A stretch of 64,000 nt of DNA from Gyrodactylus bullatarudis (GCA_012064415.1 SSNU01000144.1:733084-797083); one strand, 5' to 3'; numbered from the stretch's first letter, positions 14,401 through 29,547 are shown. Numbers and translations: made by a program. Notes: generated by a model not told the origin, from the letters alone.

Positions 14401-17400
14401 ATTATTTCTCTCCTTCTTGGCACACGTCAGTTTATATCCCTCTTCCAACCTGATACACCTACTCCGACAACAAATACGTACGTGATTTTATTCATTAATA
14501 GTAAATTGACTCCTTCGAAAGATTGACTACTCTGTACACTCCTTCTCCTATAGCAATTCATTCATTGTGATGATTTTATCTTTCTCCCTCCCTTCGAAAC
14601 CTTGACAACTCAATAACTTTTCGAGAGTGAATACCTCTTGAAAGTTCGGTTTTTTTTCTCTCTTTATTGTCGACTGAATTTTCTTATTCATTCAAGTAGC
14701 AGTTCTATTCACCCTGTCCAACTCCAAGAAAGTCAAATGAAGGAAATATTGCCTCTCAATGTATGAAAAATTGTAATTACATAAATGAATATTTTATTCA
14801 TTCAAATAATGAGAATAGCAATCCTAGGAGTATCTTTGTAGTAGTAATATAATTAGTAGTCGTGAGAGGAGAGTAGAGAAAAACCACCTCTTGATTCTTC
14901 TGTCTGAGTCCTCGGCTATATATGAGTTGTTGTTTTGAGTGTACTGATGAGATTCATGTACATCTGTTCCCATTCAATTCTTCCTCATGATGTAATAAAA
15001 AATATAGGTTGCCTCTATGAGGGATTATACAAGAATAATTAAATTCTCAACAATTCTCTGCGTAGTTGCCAGCTCATTTGAGATTATCTCCTCTCTTGTG
15101 CCCATGACAGCTTTATTGGCAATATTTTTTTATTTTCTTTTGCATTCTTACATATTCCCCATCACTACTTTAAATAGTTTGCTCGAGATTTTCGAAAATA
15201 AAACCTTTTCCATTCTCCAAAGGAAAGAAATAAAGTCCATTAGCTTAGTTTTCTTGTTTAAATAAATCAAGAGTAAAAGATTAACTGAACAAATCATGGT
15301 GTTTACAACTAGGCCCTTGGTTTCTCCAACTCCTTCCAAGATTAGAAGTTCATTTTTATTTGTCTAAATTCTTACTAAAAGTGAGAGACTTGAAGTTTGC
15401 TTGTTCAAACAGTATACTTATTACCTGATAAAATCTTTTTACATCATTCTATTGTACATGAGCCAAGGAACTCTACTTGTTTCTTTTCTACTGTAATCCC
15501 TCTTGATTTCATTTCTTCAACATATTTTCTTGTTACTAGCCTAGTTAGGTAAACTCTCCCTGATTTGAAACATTACTAATCTTTAAATAAATACTCCGTC
15601 TAAAGTTTGCTGTCGCTGCTCTCAATTTTCGTCGTCCATGTCCACAGTAAACCAGCGTTCTTGCATAACAAGGAACTCTCTTAACAACTTGATAACTTTT
15701 GGCTTCGGTTTTGTAGATTCTGACATTGAAGAGTCAGTTACATTGCTCGAGAAAGACAAATCATAATTAATTCTTCCTAATAAGATTATTTTATCCTAAA
15801 TATATAAGTTTAACTCTTTCTTGGAGATGACGAGTTTCTCTCAACCTCTATTGCAAAATTCGAATTCTTCCTCTAATGAGGATTTTTTTGAAATCGTACA
15901 TTTGAACCTAGGACCTCAAACCATTTGAAAAAGTGGAAAGTTGACACATTTTCAAAATTCCAAAATCGGTCTAATTTTGGCCTTATTAATTATTTGGTCT
16001 AATCCTAATTAATTGAAATTTTTTATTCCAACAACTCATAGTTTGATTATAAAATTGAATAAATAATTTTTTTCCTGACTGTCTAGATATTTCGTAAGAA
16101 TTGTAAATTCTCATCTTCTCGTCAAAGAGTTTTATTTGTTAGGTTTTTTTGTTAGACAAAGTTTTTATATCACCCATGATCTTAAGTCTAGCATGTCATG
16201 CTGAAATTCCATGAAATTCAAAAGATTAAGGTAGATGGATTTTAGGAACTGTATCATCAACTGTACTCTGTAAATGAAGAAATCTGATTTCTTTTTAAAT
16301 TATTCTCATCGCGACAAAAAAGGCATTTTCATCACCTTGGTAATCCCATTGAAAGCTCTCTTTTTCGATATAGTCTGGGAAAAATTTCTCTGTCATCATA
16401 CTGTCATCTTTATTTATGACAACATTTTGAGGCCTCCTTCTCCCACAGTTTAACATCATCATCAAAACCAAATGTAAAAAGTAATAGAGGCCTACAATCT
16501 CTGGCTCTTACCAGTTTACTCACTGCGAGTTGAAAATGTCGTGTACAACATTTTTTTGGCTGATGGCAAGCCAGGTGCATATTTTCTTATCGAACTTTTC
16601 ACTAGACATGATGAAATTTATCTATAAAATATGATGACTTCTAGCGGAATTGACACTTTACATTGCTTAAGAGAATGACTGATTCATCAGAAGAGTTTTT
16701 ACATAAAAATGTTTGCCTTTTTTATTAAGAGACGAAATAGACAACACGAGGTTTTCATTACTATATTTAAGCTGTATATTCGTTTTCTCTTGAGACGTTA
16801 TTTCATCACGTGGATAGACCTTATTCATTCAAGAGTAATTATAATTAAAGCCTCAACAAGTATTATTTTGACCAGTTAATCTCGAAATTCTTCAATTTTC
16901 TAAGGTCTTGTATTTAAATGCATTTTCAAAACAAGATATTAACATGTTACATAATTGTAGAATTTCATCTATATCTATGAACTAAATCAACTTATCGTTC
17001 TAACAAAAAAAAACTTTTTTGTATTTGATTTATAATTTTATTCTGTCTACTTGTCGGTAGTTTATGTAAGATTTCTATGGTAAATTCACGATAAAAAATT
17101 TATTATTTTTTTCTGTTAGAAAAATCAAAACTTATCATTTATCAATAGCAGTATTAATAGCATAGAAAAATTGTCAAATTGAGTCATTCTTAAATTGCAA
17201 GCAATTTCTTGTGTATTTGAGGTTTACATGAAATGGCCATGGGAAAATATTTCTTTTCCCACAAAATCCAACTCAGTATTTACCAGTCTCGTTTGCTAGT
17301 AAAAAAAATCTTTTCGCATCTCACTTCAGGGTAGGTCTCAAATTTATTTTTTGTTGTTTATGTTTACAAATCAAATTATGGTACCCTCATGGTACAAAAC

Positions 17401-18508
17401 GTATGTACAATTTACAATTCTTGTGTTTGATAAAAATTGTAGAGATTTTTCCCTGAAAAATTGCCCTGAGGGTCTGGTTTTTTCCTCATTTCAAGGGTGA
17501 CCAGATTGAATTGACATTGGAATTCACTGACTGAATAGGTTTCAAATTTCTCTATTTTCCCTTTATGACAGATATTTTCTGTTTATTTTCCTTAATCCAA
17601 ATCATAACAAACCACCTGACCAACTTATCCCTGGCACTAACTGTCGTGTGTTTTGGGCGAGTGTAGCAAAATAATATTAAAATTATGTATGTCATAAGTA
17701 TAGATAGAAATAATCCACATGTTAACATTTTGTGACCTTTTTTACAATCACCTAAAAAACACAACGCAACTCTGATTGATTCGGGATCAGATTATGTCCG
17801 AAATTCCTTTTGATTTAATCATTTCTTTCATTTTATCGGCCATCTGGAGATTATCATAATGTCATCAAGTGTTTCACCCCAACTCAATTTAGTTTTTATT
17901 GACTCTTGACGATGAGCTAACTTTTTATCTCAAGTTTAACAAGAGTTTTTTCTCCTAATCATAGTTGAATATCTCGATATCTTTTGAGATAAATAATCAA
18001 ATTTGTCCATTTTCTGATGCACTTTTTTGTTAGACATAAATCTTATATTGAAATTAAAAAATATAGATACAAAGTATAAAGTAAATCTGATTGTACTAAT
18101 AGTTATTAAATACAAAAATTGAATAATGAAGCTTATCTGTTCTGTTCTAAAAAGTTGAATCAAAAACTCTGGAGTTAGTATAATCATGTAACATGAAGAC
18201 TAGGGTCTACTATATATTCGAAATTTTTTTTTAGAAAATACGTTTATTTAAAATTTGATATATATGTGTTCAAAATAATAAAAAATATTAATTGAGTTTT
18301 CTTGGGAACAAATTAGAAATGTCATTGAATCTTGATGGATGGAGAATTTTGGCTTTTAATAAATAAACAAAAAAGCCTTTCAAGAGATTTCGTTAATATT
18401 CTGGGATTATTGAAGATTAGCATAAAGAAGACTCTTTGAGTAGTCAATTTTAGACCTTATATGAGACATTATGGTTTTAATGTTTGTGAGATCATTACAT
18501 TCTGTAAG

Positions 18509-19492
18509 TTTTTTTTTCTTTGAAGTTGCACATTTATTAAATAATAAAAGCGTGAAAATTTATACACAGAAATAGATGGTGTTCACAAGATTTAAAGTTA
18601 GACCTCATCCTAGGCCAGTTGGCAGAGCAGGATCATAGTTATCAAACTTGCCCAATTCCTCTACTTAGTTTAGACGCATCGATTCTGTAGGATGCTGAAA
18701 TTCCATGATATTTTCAAGTGAATATTCGATCAATAATTTTCACAATATAAAAGGTGAAATAATTAAAAGTGGGGGTCAAGAAGTGATTTTGAATAGTCAA
18801 TTTTTGATCTGACATGAGTAATTATAGATTTAAGATCATGTAGATTGTCACATTCCCAAAGTGAAAACCTTTTTTCTAACAATCTAAAAATTTTTATCGA
18901 TCATCTTATAAGAGGATAGTAAATAATGATTAGAGAAAGAAGGTTATATGTATTTTCAAGTAATTCGGCTGATTTAACAAAGGTTTTACAATAATGGCAT
19001 ATCTTCTAATCCAGAGAGGGTTAAGCCCTGAGATTAAAATACGAGAATTGTAAGAGTCTAAGTCAGGAAATAAAAAATATAGAAATCTGGATTGAATATG
19101 CTCAATCTCTAATGATTTTTCAAGGGTGAGTGTGGGAACGAGTTGAGAGATATAGTCGAGATTATTTAAAACTAAAGCTTTGAAAGCCTTAAGCCTTAGG
19201 TTAGTGGAGAATTTTAAAATTGAGAATATCATGGTTTTTATTTTGAGGAGATTAGAGAGAGGGTCAACTTTAAGTCCATCCGAGATACTGAAACCTAGGT
19301 CAAAATTTAAGGAGACAATTTCTCCAGGAAGTAGAAGAGATTCCGAGAGGGTTGCAGGGAGACCGCATGGGAGTGATAATTTACATTTATCTCTATTAAT
19401 AGAGAGCCCCATGGCCTTTATAGACCTTTAAGAAGACAGAAGTTGTGATTTATTTTTAGTATATCAAGGGAATTTTTCACCTTGAAGATGAA
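18509..19492 (-). mobile_element. degenerate non-LTR retrotransposon fragment, copy 2 (reverse transcriptase C-terminal part)
   Basis: The minus strand carries a 160-codon open frame (18930-19412). It resembles the part of a LINE reverse transcriptase after the catalytic motifs: an N-x-x-K-C-K-L entry, a segment with LGFSISDGLK, a helical KAFKALVLNNLDYISQ segment, and a tail containing SRFLYFLFPDLDSYNSR. The same tail occurs in the neighbouring copy at 19610-19790, so both derive from one family. On the plus strand a run of nine T at 18509-18517 may be the 3' poly(A) tail. Sequence near 18540-18580 resembles the 3' region of the other copy. The polymerase motifs are missing, so it is 5' truncated. 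The 3' limit is approximate. Confidence 0.65.
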
Positions 19493-20160
19493 CTTTTTTT
19501 TTGTTAGACAATATTTATTTAAAAATAATTATATACAAAATAAATAAAAATAGATAGGTTCTGTACAGGGATATACAAAATAAATTCAATATTATCTGGA
19601 TAATCTGGAGTAAGATCTAAGATTATATGAATTTTCAAAAATTTTGGCTGATTTTACAAAAGTTTTTGTAATTATTGCGTATCTTCTAACCCATAGAGGG
19701 TTAAGTCCAGATATCAAAATTCGTGCATTATACGAGTCTAAATCTGGATAAAGAAAATACAAAAACCTGGATTGGACATGATGTCGTCAGCAAATTTAAG
19801 GAGAACACCCTCTATGTTGGCCGGGAGCTGAATATTAGCGAAGCAAATATTAAAGAGAAGAGGGCCAATTATTGAACCCTGGGGAACACCCGAGTCAATT
19901 GATTCAAGTTTACTAGAGGTGGAGTTGAAGGAGACAAATTGTTTCCAATTTGAGAGAAAAAAACATATTTAGGTTAGTGATGTGAGGGCAAATATTTAGT
20001 TCAATAAGCTTTTTTTTAATAAATAAGAATTTTAGATTATCAAAGGCTTTAGAAATATCAATAAAGTGAATAATTAGGAAATTTTTCGGGAAAGAAATCA
20101 CAAAGAATCATCTTTACTCTCGGTCCTAAACCCTCCCACACCGGGCACACTCTTTCCCTG
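19493..20160 (-). mobile_element. degenerate non-LTR retrotransposon fragment, copy 1 (reverse transcriptase core)
   Basis: Minus-strand reading gives reverse transcriptase motif A (FIDISKAFDNL, about 20020-20070). After a frame change it gives motif B (GVPQGSIIGPLLF, about 19850-19890) and motif C (FADD, about 19785-19796). Immediately after FADD the sequence jumps to the C-terminal tail seen in copy 2 (QSRFLYFLYPDLDSYN..., 19610-19780). The thumb segment between them is therefore deleted. Nine T at 19494-19502 on the plus strand look like the 3' poly(A). The frameshift and deletion make it a dead copy. The motif arrangement fits a Jockey/CR1/I-type LINE, but I cannot name the clade. Confidence 0.75.
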
Positions 20161-22190
20161 TTCTCTTATTTGTACAATCATTAATTTTTATAATTCTGTA
20201 AATAAAAATGTTCGATTTTTGTGTAAAAAAAATTCAAAAAAATTAAGATTTAAGATGCATGTTTTTAGGATTTTTTTCTAACAAAAAAATTAATTTAATT
20301 CATTTATGCTGGAATTTTTCATAATTTGGATAAATTCCAAACACAAATCACTCCTTCAAAAATTATTGAAATAATTGCACACATCAATTTGATTCTAATT
20401 AATTTTTCCTGAGTATAGAGAAAATCATCCTCCAACGTGCAACTAAAATAAACAATTTCGAATTATACGATGTATCAACTATTAGAAGGGGAACTGTACT
20501 AGGTTTTCTAATTGATCATTCTATTCGATCATTTTCCCAACTGAAATTTAAAATGATACAACTCAATTATGAGCAATTATGATGTAAACGATTGTTTATC
20601 ATTCTCATTATTGCCTAATAAAATTCACACATTCGTCTAAAGTAATAAAACAGAGAGAAAGAGAGATAGGGACTGGCATAGTTACGACTTCGAGCCTAGT
20701 TACTCTCTCCTCTACACATTACATTAGAAACCACAATTTTATATCAGGTATCATCTATCCTCTCTCTGGGTGTAATACTGAAAATTGAAAATGTCGAAAT
20801 GTATACAGGTGAAAATTCAATTCGCACTTCCTGTAACTCACCAACTCTCTTCCTGACCATATACACACAAACACTCAAATAAAAAATGCTGTGTCTCTTT
20901 CTCTCTACTGCTCTCTACCCCTGTTTTAATGAACTCAAATCAACATGGTTACATAACTCACACATAGAGAAAATGAATTTTTATTGGGTCAGGTGATAAT
21001 TTGATTTGGCCACTACTGCTACAAAATGGTGGACATGTGAAATATTGCAAAGAGTATCATATAATTCATATGAAATAAAAATGCACACACTTGATAGATC
21101 ATGGGTCTAGGCTGTTTTATTAGGTCGATTAGGGTTGAAAAGAGTGGGAGAAAAGTGACAAACTCGCTGGTATTCAGAGACACAACCTTGTATCTATTTC
21201 ATAATAATTACTCTAACAATACTTTACAAAATAACTAAAGAAATAGTGGGGAAATTTTAATCAAGACAATTTTCTCGATATATACTGTATCAAGAAAATA
21301 TAGTTAAAAATATAGAAATCAATGCAAGTTGTTGAATGAAAATGTACCTGTCTAACTCAAACATGTATCATTTATTTATCGATATATACATGCAAATATT
21401 ATTCACAACATAAGAGTAGATAACACAAGAATAATAATTATTTTCAAATAAATGACCATATTGTACATTTTCATACATACATGTGAGTAGATTTGACCAG
21501 ATATTCCAATTTCGCGAACCCATTGTTGACCAATAAATCTTTCTTTTAAATGCCTAAAATAAAAAAACCTCAGTCAGTGCCATCTGCCTAACCTGAGTCG
21601 CCGGGACTTTTGTATCCCATTTTTTTCTTGGCTTGGACCTCAGACTAGTCATAAAAGAATATTGATAAATAATAGGCCACCAGGCCAGAAGGTTTTTGTT
21701 TCAACTTTGAATGAGAAAAAGATAATAAATTTATGATCAATGCGATCCATATGGTGGAATTTTAATGGTAATATTCATCCCCAAAAATATTACATCTCTT
21801 AGACAAGCCTCAAAACAGTAATAAATTCCATCTCAGAACAATATTTATCCATTGAACAAAAAATCTTACTATTACTGATAGTAGTTGGTATTTTCGAATG
21901 AAATCTTTATCACTATCAGAAGAATAACTCAAGAAAGAAATTGTCTACTTGAAGAAATAACTCATTTGGAGTTAACTCGTTGAAAACTCAAATTCAAGAA
22001 AAAAAACCATTTCATTAATTAAACAACAATAATGCAATTAGGCAAAAATAAATAAATTTTCTTGTAATTCAATGAAGCTTTTTCTGATTTGTACCTCATA
22101 TACAAGTAACAATACATTAGGCTCGTGTAATTTTTCCATATAGGGTATATTCGTATGTACACATGTAGCGCAAAGTTTTACATATTCAAC
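20161..22190. other. non-coding stretch upstream of the Sec7 gene
   Basis: AT-rich sequence with no coding frame of note. Two CCAAT-type motifs and a TATA box occur just after its end and are listed separately. Confidence 0.5.
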
Positions 22191-22192
22191 CC

Positions 22193-22256
22193 TGATTGGT
22201 TCGTGAGCGCTTCACTCTCATTGGCTAAAAACGAAGGATGAAAAATGGTATAAATA
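22193..22256 (+). promoter_or_regulatory. TATA and CCAAT-box promoter of the Sec7 gene
   Basis: A TATAAAT box at 22249 lies about 90 bp before the start codon at 22339. Two inverted CCAAT boxes (ATTGG) sit upstream near 22195 and at 22220. An initiator-like CATTCACTC near 22278-22286 lies at the expected distance from the TATA box. The spacing is typical of a focused core promoter. The motifs are seen directly; their function is inferred. Confidence 0.55.
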
Positions 22257-22338
22257 TTGTACCAACTTCTACCCCAAACATTCACTCTTATTAATTCCCC
22301 TGTATAACACTCTCTACTCATTATCATCTACACTAAAA

Positions 22339-24117
22339 ATGAACTTTGAAGTCAAAGCATCACTCAAACCCTTGCGTACAACAATTAGAAGAATTCCAAC
22401 TACCAAAACTCCAATGGAACTATCTAATCAGAAAATCACTGGAAATCATTCACCCTTGAAGAATATTACTCAGCGTTTCAATGTGTCCTGTCAGCCACGT
22501 TCAAGTCTCTCTATAATTAATCAATGGCCACGAAGAAAGAATGTTGATGCTTCCCCAATGTCCAAGATTCGTAAATCTCTCCAGACTCCTCAAATAGAAC
22601 GTAAGAGACCAGCTGTAGAAATTTCCCCCTCCCCCATCAGAAGAAAATCAATCAGGGTGTAAGTTCATTGACTAAGATAAAAATCTCATTTGAATTTTTC
22701 TAGTCTACTCTGTGATTTAGTAAATTATTCTTGACTAAACCTGAAATTATCTATTAATAAATATTTTTTGATATTTCTAGAACAAATAAAAAATACGGAG
22801 ACAGTCTCACAGTTGACAATAATGTACTCTTGCTTAGCCAAAAGAAAAACTCAGATACTGATATTTTCAATACACACACTGCCACATCATCTACATCATC
22901 ATTTAATTCAAATTTGGATTGCTCAATCGAACATGCCTATGACACAGATATAAATACCTCAGTTTCTGTCAGCTTACCTATACAAAAGAAAAATCATCCA
23001 ACATATGAGGCAGGTGTCAGTATTTTCAATTGTGATCCCTACCGTGGAATGAAATATTTGATACAGAACAATTTTGTTGATTTGAACCCACAAACTATTG
23101 CAAATGAATTGAAAAAGAAGGAATTTTCGCGTATTGCAGTTGGGAAATTCTTTGGACTTACTAACGATCCTGTCTCAAAACATGTCTTGGAGTAAGTAAC
23201 AATTGTAAAATATTTGTAAAATATTCTTTTGCTTATCTATTTTTTTCCTTTCTAGAGAATTCATTAAGGAAAACACGAAAAATTCAACCTTTCAAAAGGT
23301 TGACGAGGCACTCAGAGACCTACTCTACTATTTTGTCCCAAATGGGGAAGCACAAAAGATCAATGAGCTAATCAATGTTTTTGCCAAATACTATTGCAAA
23401 GCAAATCCAGACTCATTTAGTTATGATACCATAGTCTCCTTGAGTTATGCCATCATACTTCTGCATACAGATCATTTCAATAAAAATGCCAACAAGAAAT
23501 TCACATCCATGACAGAGGAACAATTTATCTCAAACTATGCCAATCTCAGAAATACCGAGGTTCCCCGCGACTACTTGTCTGGTGTGTACAAGAGAGTCAC
23601 TAGTCGAGAATTCCCAGCACGCGAAGATTGTGTTAGCCAGTTAATCAAAATCTCCGATTGCTTCTATGGTCCTGAGAAAAGTAAAAACTTTGTCAAGGAA
23701 CATAGACGCCTTTTGCATACAGCCACAACTGTCAAGGAGATAAGGTATAATGCCAAACAATTTTCAAAGCCAAAATCTCACTCTCGTGCCCTTTTTATAT
23801 TCAACGACACATTTGTCTTGGGTAAGGAACCAATGACAGGACGATTGTCATTGCCAAGGCGTTCAAGTGCTCCAGCCCCATTCAAGAATATGACCAATAA
23901 CAATTATTTCCTTGGTGCCCAATATCAGGTTAAGAAGACGATTGGCCTTGATAAAGTTTTTATCGCACCCCCAAACAGCAACAGAATCTGCATTAAAGAT
24001 GGCCAAGAAGATTTAGTCCTTGAGTTCAGCTCAATCAGTGAACGCGACGAAACTAAAAGATATATTCAAATGGCAATGACTGAATTGGACCAGCTTAATT
24101 CAGCTATCAATGGTTAA
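22339..24117 (+). CDS. Sec7 + PH domain ArfGEF, BRAG/IQSEC-like
   Basis: Three exons: 22339-22658, 22781-23191, 23256-24117. All joins are in frame with GT-AG introns of 122 and 64 nt, giving 530 aa. Residues 1-190 are disordered, basic and rich in SP/TP sites. About 190-360 form a Sec7 domain, the exchange domain that loads GTP onto Arf GTPases. It includes GMKYLI and GEAQKI with the catalytic 'glutamic finger' at about E275, followed by YAIILLHTD. The segment PRDYLSGVYKR...EDCVSQ and a PH-like region (about 365-520, with ALFIFNDTFVLGKE) match the order of BRAG/IQSEC proteins (fly schizo). It is far shorter and has no IQ motif or long N-terminus. The LNTD motif is changed to LHTD. Arf genes lie 3.8 kb downstream. 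ArfGEF assignment is firm; subfamily is likely. Confidence 0.85.
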
Positions 24118-27100
24118 GATTCATCTATACTTTTTTAACCCGTAGGGAAGATTCTATAACCCTATATTTTTTGTATTATCGACAAGTCTGTGATAATTGT
24201 AAATAACCTGATATCATATATAATTTATAATATGATTCTTTATATAAAAATTATATTTAACTACAAGATGTAACTGTATATATTATTCGAATTATTATTT
24301 AAATTATCATCACCAGAAGAGATACCCTATTTACCATGTTAGAGTAAAGAGAGGAGAGAGATACGTATATAATTTAAATACCAAACTTGAAAATATACTG
24401 TACCTTTTATGTAAAATTAATAGAACAAAGATGCGAATATAAAGTTTTCAGATCAATTTATCATTCTGTCATAAAGTCTCATACATTTGAAGGAAAATTG
24501 CAAATTAGTTTTCATGTCAGGCTGAATTTAATTAATTTTAACTCTACATTATGACATGGACTGAGATAATTATAATTTTGTACAACTGAGTCCTATGACT
24601 CATTTGAACGTTATAACCAAACCCACTAATTATAAATTTCTCTGTCTATTTAATTGTGGTAACTTTATTGGTAATCAATTATCATTTTTATTGAGTCATT
24701 TATTTTTTCTTAAATGGAGAAGAAAGAAACATTTTTTCACAAATAATTTGTAACAAGATTTTTGATGACAATCCATAATACAAGAGAATATTCTTCACAT
24801 GTGAATAAATGTGAAATCTTTTGTTGTTAAAAAACTTTATCCACCTGAGGAAATGAATAAATCAGAGAGATTACTCATCAATCTCAACAGAGTCCAGCAC
24901 ACAAATGTGGAATTTTTATTAGATTCAATTCACACATTTTGTGCACACTTTGTGAGAAAAGTAAACTTGTAAATAATAATAATTATTATTATGATTGTTA
25001 ATATTCACTTTTATTAGAACATCATGTAAGGATTTTTTACATAAATCTCTTTTTAATATTTCGAAATACACCCCTATATCCACTAGCAGCATTCTTGCAT
25101 TACTAAAAGTAACATACTAAAGACACATTCAATCCGCTTTTTCAAATATACATAACACTGTCCTTGGGTTCTAGTAGTTTTCCTCATCTGACTTGCACCA
25201 TGGCCTTTATATACGAGTAGACTATGGATGCTTATAATGTATGAATCTACTGTTATTCTTCATTCGAATTTATCCATTTCTCATGATAAATGTTATCTTG
25301 GTTTTCAAATGGTATACTACTGGATAGTGCTAATTTCTAACATGTAGAAAAAAACGTATTCACCTCCAGCTAATACAGTATATTAGACAATTCCAGCATT
25401 AGTTTGTAGATATGAACAGGTAGTAGTAGTATTATTAACATGGCCATTGGCCATGAAAAGAATAATGCAAAGTTCCTCTCTGTTCAGTTACGTAAATGTA
25501 CGTGTATATATTACATAAAGTAGTTTAGCGGACAACAGGTGTAGACTATATGCTATTTTCTTTCCAACTAAAGGCTAATAATGATTATTTCATAAGATAG
25601 AAGTTTTATTTGTACGAGACAAATAGAAGCCTCTTTCTCTATTTCTCTTTTGACCTTAAATATAGTAAATTATTATATCTTTCATCTTATTATTTTATTC
25701 TTCTATGAAATACATCCAAAATAATATTTTTTATGTTTAACCTTTCACTCGATACCGGAAATTTTCAGCTACAGATATCGTACATGTATTTATTTAATTC
25801 AAAACTTTAGCTTGTAAGCCTGATCGATTTTACTAGTAGTAAGACTTTTCTAAACCAAAAGAGTCTACAGACTAATGCGAAGCTATTTCTCATATTTTAT
25901 CCATGAATTTTTCACACCATTTTTTTCAAAATTTATTCACCTCCCTTCTCACTACAGTTAATCGGATTAAATTTTAGATTAGAAAATCGAATTAGAATAA
26001 AAAAACAGTTAGATTATTCTTCAACTAACACCAATACAAGTTGGTTCTTATTCAGTTGGAAATTCTCTTCACCCTCTCAGTTTGTTGTCAAGATGAGGGA
26101 GAATGAGTCTAGTCAGAGTTCATCCTTACTTACGTATTTCCCTACAATACAATATAAACAAATAGGAGGAGAGTTGATACATGTTTTTTTGGCTGAGAGT
26201 TTTATCCTCTTCCTCACTTCCCAATTCACAATAATTTTGGCAACCGGGCGTTTGTTCATTTGAGGAGAAAAAAGTCCCATGAAAATAAATGGAATGAAAA
26301 GAGATTTTCTAAAAGTTGTTTACATGATGTTTCCTTCACATTTTTTTGGCAACAAGCACTGTTCTTTTCTTCATTCGTCATTGTTTTCCATGTATAATAG
26401 TCGAATTACATGATGTAACTTACAACGAATAAGATTAAAGCTATTATTTTAATGAATAAATTTTAACATATATATGAATTTTATATCTAAACATATATAA
26501 GATCACATTTAAAATGTCTTACATATTCAACACCTATCAGGTATATAAGTAATACATATTGCGTATGTAAATGTATTAGGTACCCTAAAAGGGTTAATTG
26601 TTTTTTATCTTAGGTTATTTTAAAATTTATTTTTCTCGTGTCTACTTTAAAGTAAACCTGAAACATATTTATATATTATTGAATTTAAATCAACTAAGCC
26701 AATCATTGCACATGGTATTATGAGAATTTTTTGATGTGTGCTAAAGTTATTGATCAATATTAAAATAAACTTTCTGTTAAGAGATGCTTTGATTATCTTT
26801 TCGTATGCACATTTTTAATACAACCTCGCATAAATGGAATTTTACTTATTTTTTAATCTTGTGAATTTATTTTTATTAATAGTTTGTCTCACTGGATTCA
26901 TAGATTAAACGCTGATCGGTTCAATCACAGGTATCAATGTGTTTTTGTTTCTTTAACCAATCTACTTTTCAAACCATTTTTATTTTCTTTTGATGGAAGA
27001 TCAATTTATTGATGCTTAAAAAGGTACAGAAAAGCACAATCTTTGTTTTTGTTCAAAAGAAACTTTTTGAATAATTATTTTGTGGTGATAATTTTACATA

Positions 27101-27884
27101 GATCAGTCACTGATCATCAGAAGATTTGTATATTTTTATCGAAATCAAATTATTAGAGATTATGATCAATTCACTATACAATCGATTTTTTCTTGATTAA
27201 ATAATTCAATATATTACAAAGTATAAATTAGAAATAAGCACACCATTAGGCGTTGACTTGACTGTCGACGTGTAGGATTTGCAAAAACTCAAATTATGGA
27301 GGTAGGATTAAAACGTAGATTTCCGAGGAAAACTTAACAGCTAAAACTGAAAACTATTAAGGGTTCTTTTATAGTTTATTAACATATTTGAATAATAAAT
27401 ATAGAGAGATCATCTTTTAACTCGAATTTTAGTATCAACAGTGTTGATTCAACACTCGAATCAAGGTAGTAATTTCCCAAGTCTGATACTCTCCATTTTT
27501 CGTTTTCTTTCAAGATTTACAGGAAAATAAAATTAATTTAGGCCATCGAGCATATTATCACACTGAGAAAACGGAAATAATTCGTCAATCAAATAATAAT
27601 TACATTAAAGATGAAGAATAGTAGTTGGTTTACGTATTTTTATCAACGTTAGTATAAAAGTCCTATTTTTGAAATGTCGACAGTTGATGGTATAACAACA
27701 AGTGGAGACATTTTTTTTAAATAATGATATAATATCTAAATATTATTGATTGCTGATGTTGGGAGTGATGAGTTTATAAAAGAGAAAACATGAATGAAAA
27801 TGTTACTGGGACAAGTATGGTATTTTTTCTTAAACACAAGTATAATTAATAATAATAATAATAAGAAAGAATGGATTAGCAAGT
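24118..27884. other. non-coding intergenic stretch
   Basis: About 3.8 kb between the Sec7 gene and Arf1. It is AT-rich with no supported exon. An AATATAAA variant poly(A) signal near 24436 could end the Sec7 transcript. Confidence 0.45.
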
Positions 27885-28560
<676 letters not shown>

Positions 28561-28977
28561 TCACGTCACTAACTTTAAATGACTATTTATCCTGTTTAAA
28601 ATTAGAACAGAAATAAAACAAAACTATTGCTAGGAAAACCTTTCTTTGAATTCAAGATATGAAGATGAAATTTTTTGAAATATCGTGAATCACGACTTTA
28701 AACTAAATAAAAATTTTATATTTAACGACATGGAGTGAATGTCAAAATTTTTATGAGAAATTTTATATTCGACTTTAATGAAATACGTTAAGTCATTTTA
28801 TAGCCGTAGATCTAAAAATTTATTAAACATAGATAATAATAATTATATAATGTGCATCTTTTTGAAGCTTTTTGTCGTTCAAATACTTTGAATCAATCTC
28901 TTTTATTAAGTGAAATGCGATAATGATGTATTTTGTACGTCTTTTAGAAGATCAAAATTAGATTCGATAGTCTAATC

Positions 28978-29547
<570 letters not shown>

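Larger units (their letters stand above)
2973..18508. other. long non-coding stretch with microsatellites
   Basis: About 15.5 kb without a convincing exon. It may be an intron of the gene whose possible first exon ends at 2972, or intergenic. Contents seen: (AT)n at 5722-5741, CT-rich tracts near 6102-6117 and 6441-6455, GA repeats near 7421-7435 and 8441-8472, ATT/CAT triplet runs near 3952-3970, 9584-9605 and 10798-10821. Open frames in it lack codon structure and splice context. Confidence 0.5.

Noticed and set aside
15880..15960. A minus-strand GGTTCAAAT segment resembling a tRNA T-arm
   Set aside because: No acceptor stem, D-arm or anticodon arm around it.
19180..19431. Plus-strand 83-codon frame
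   Set aside because: It is the antisense of the LINE reverse transcriptase fragment.
22768..22953. Plus-strand 61-codon frame
   Set aside because: Wrong-frame shadow of exon 2 of the Sec7 gene.
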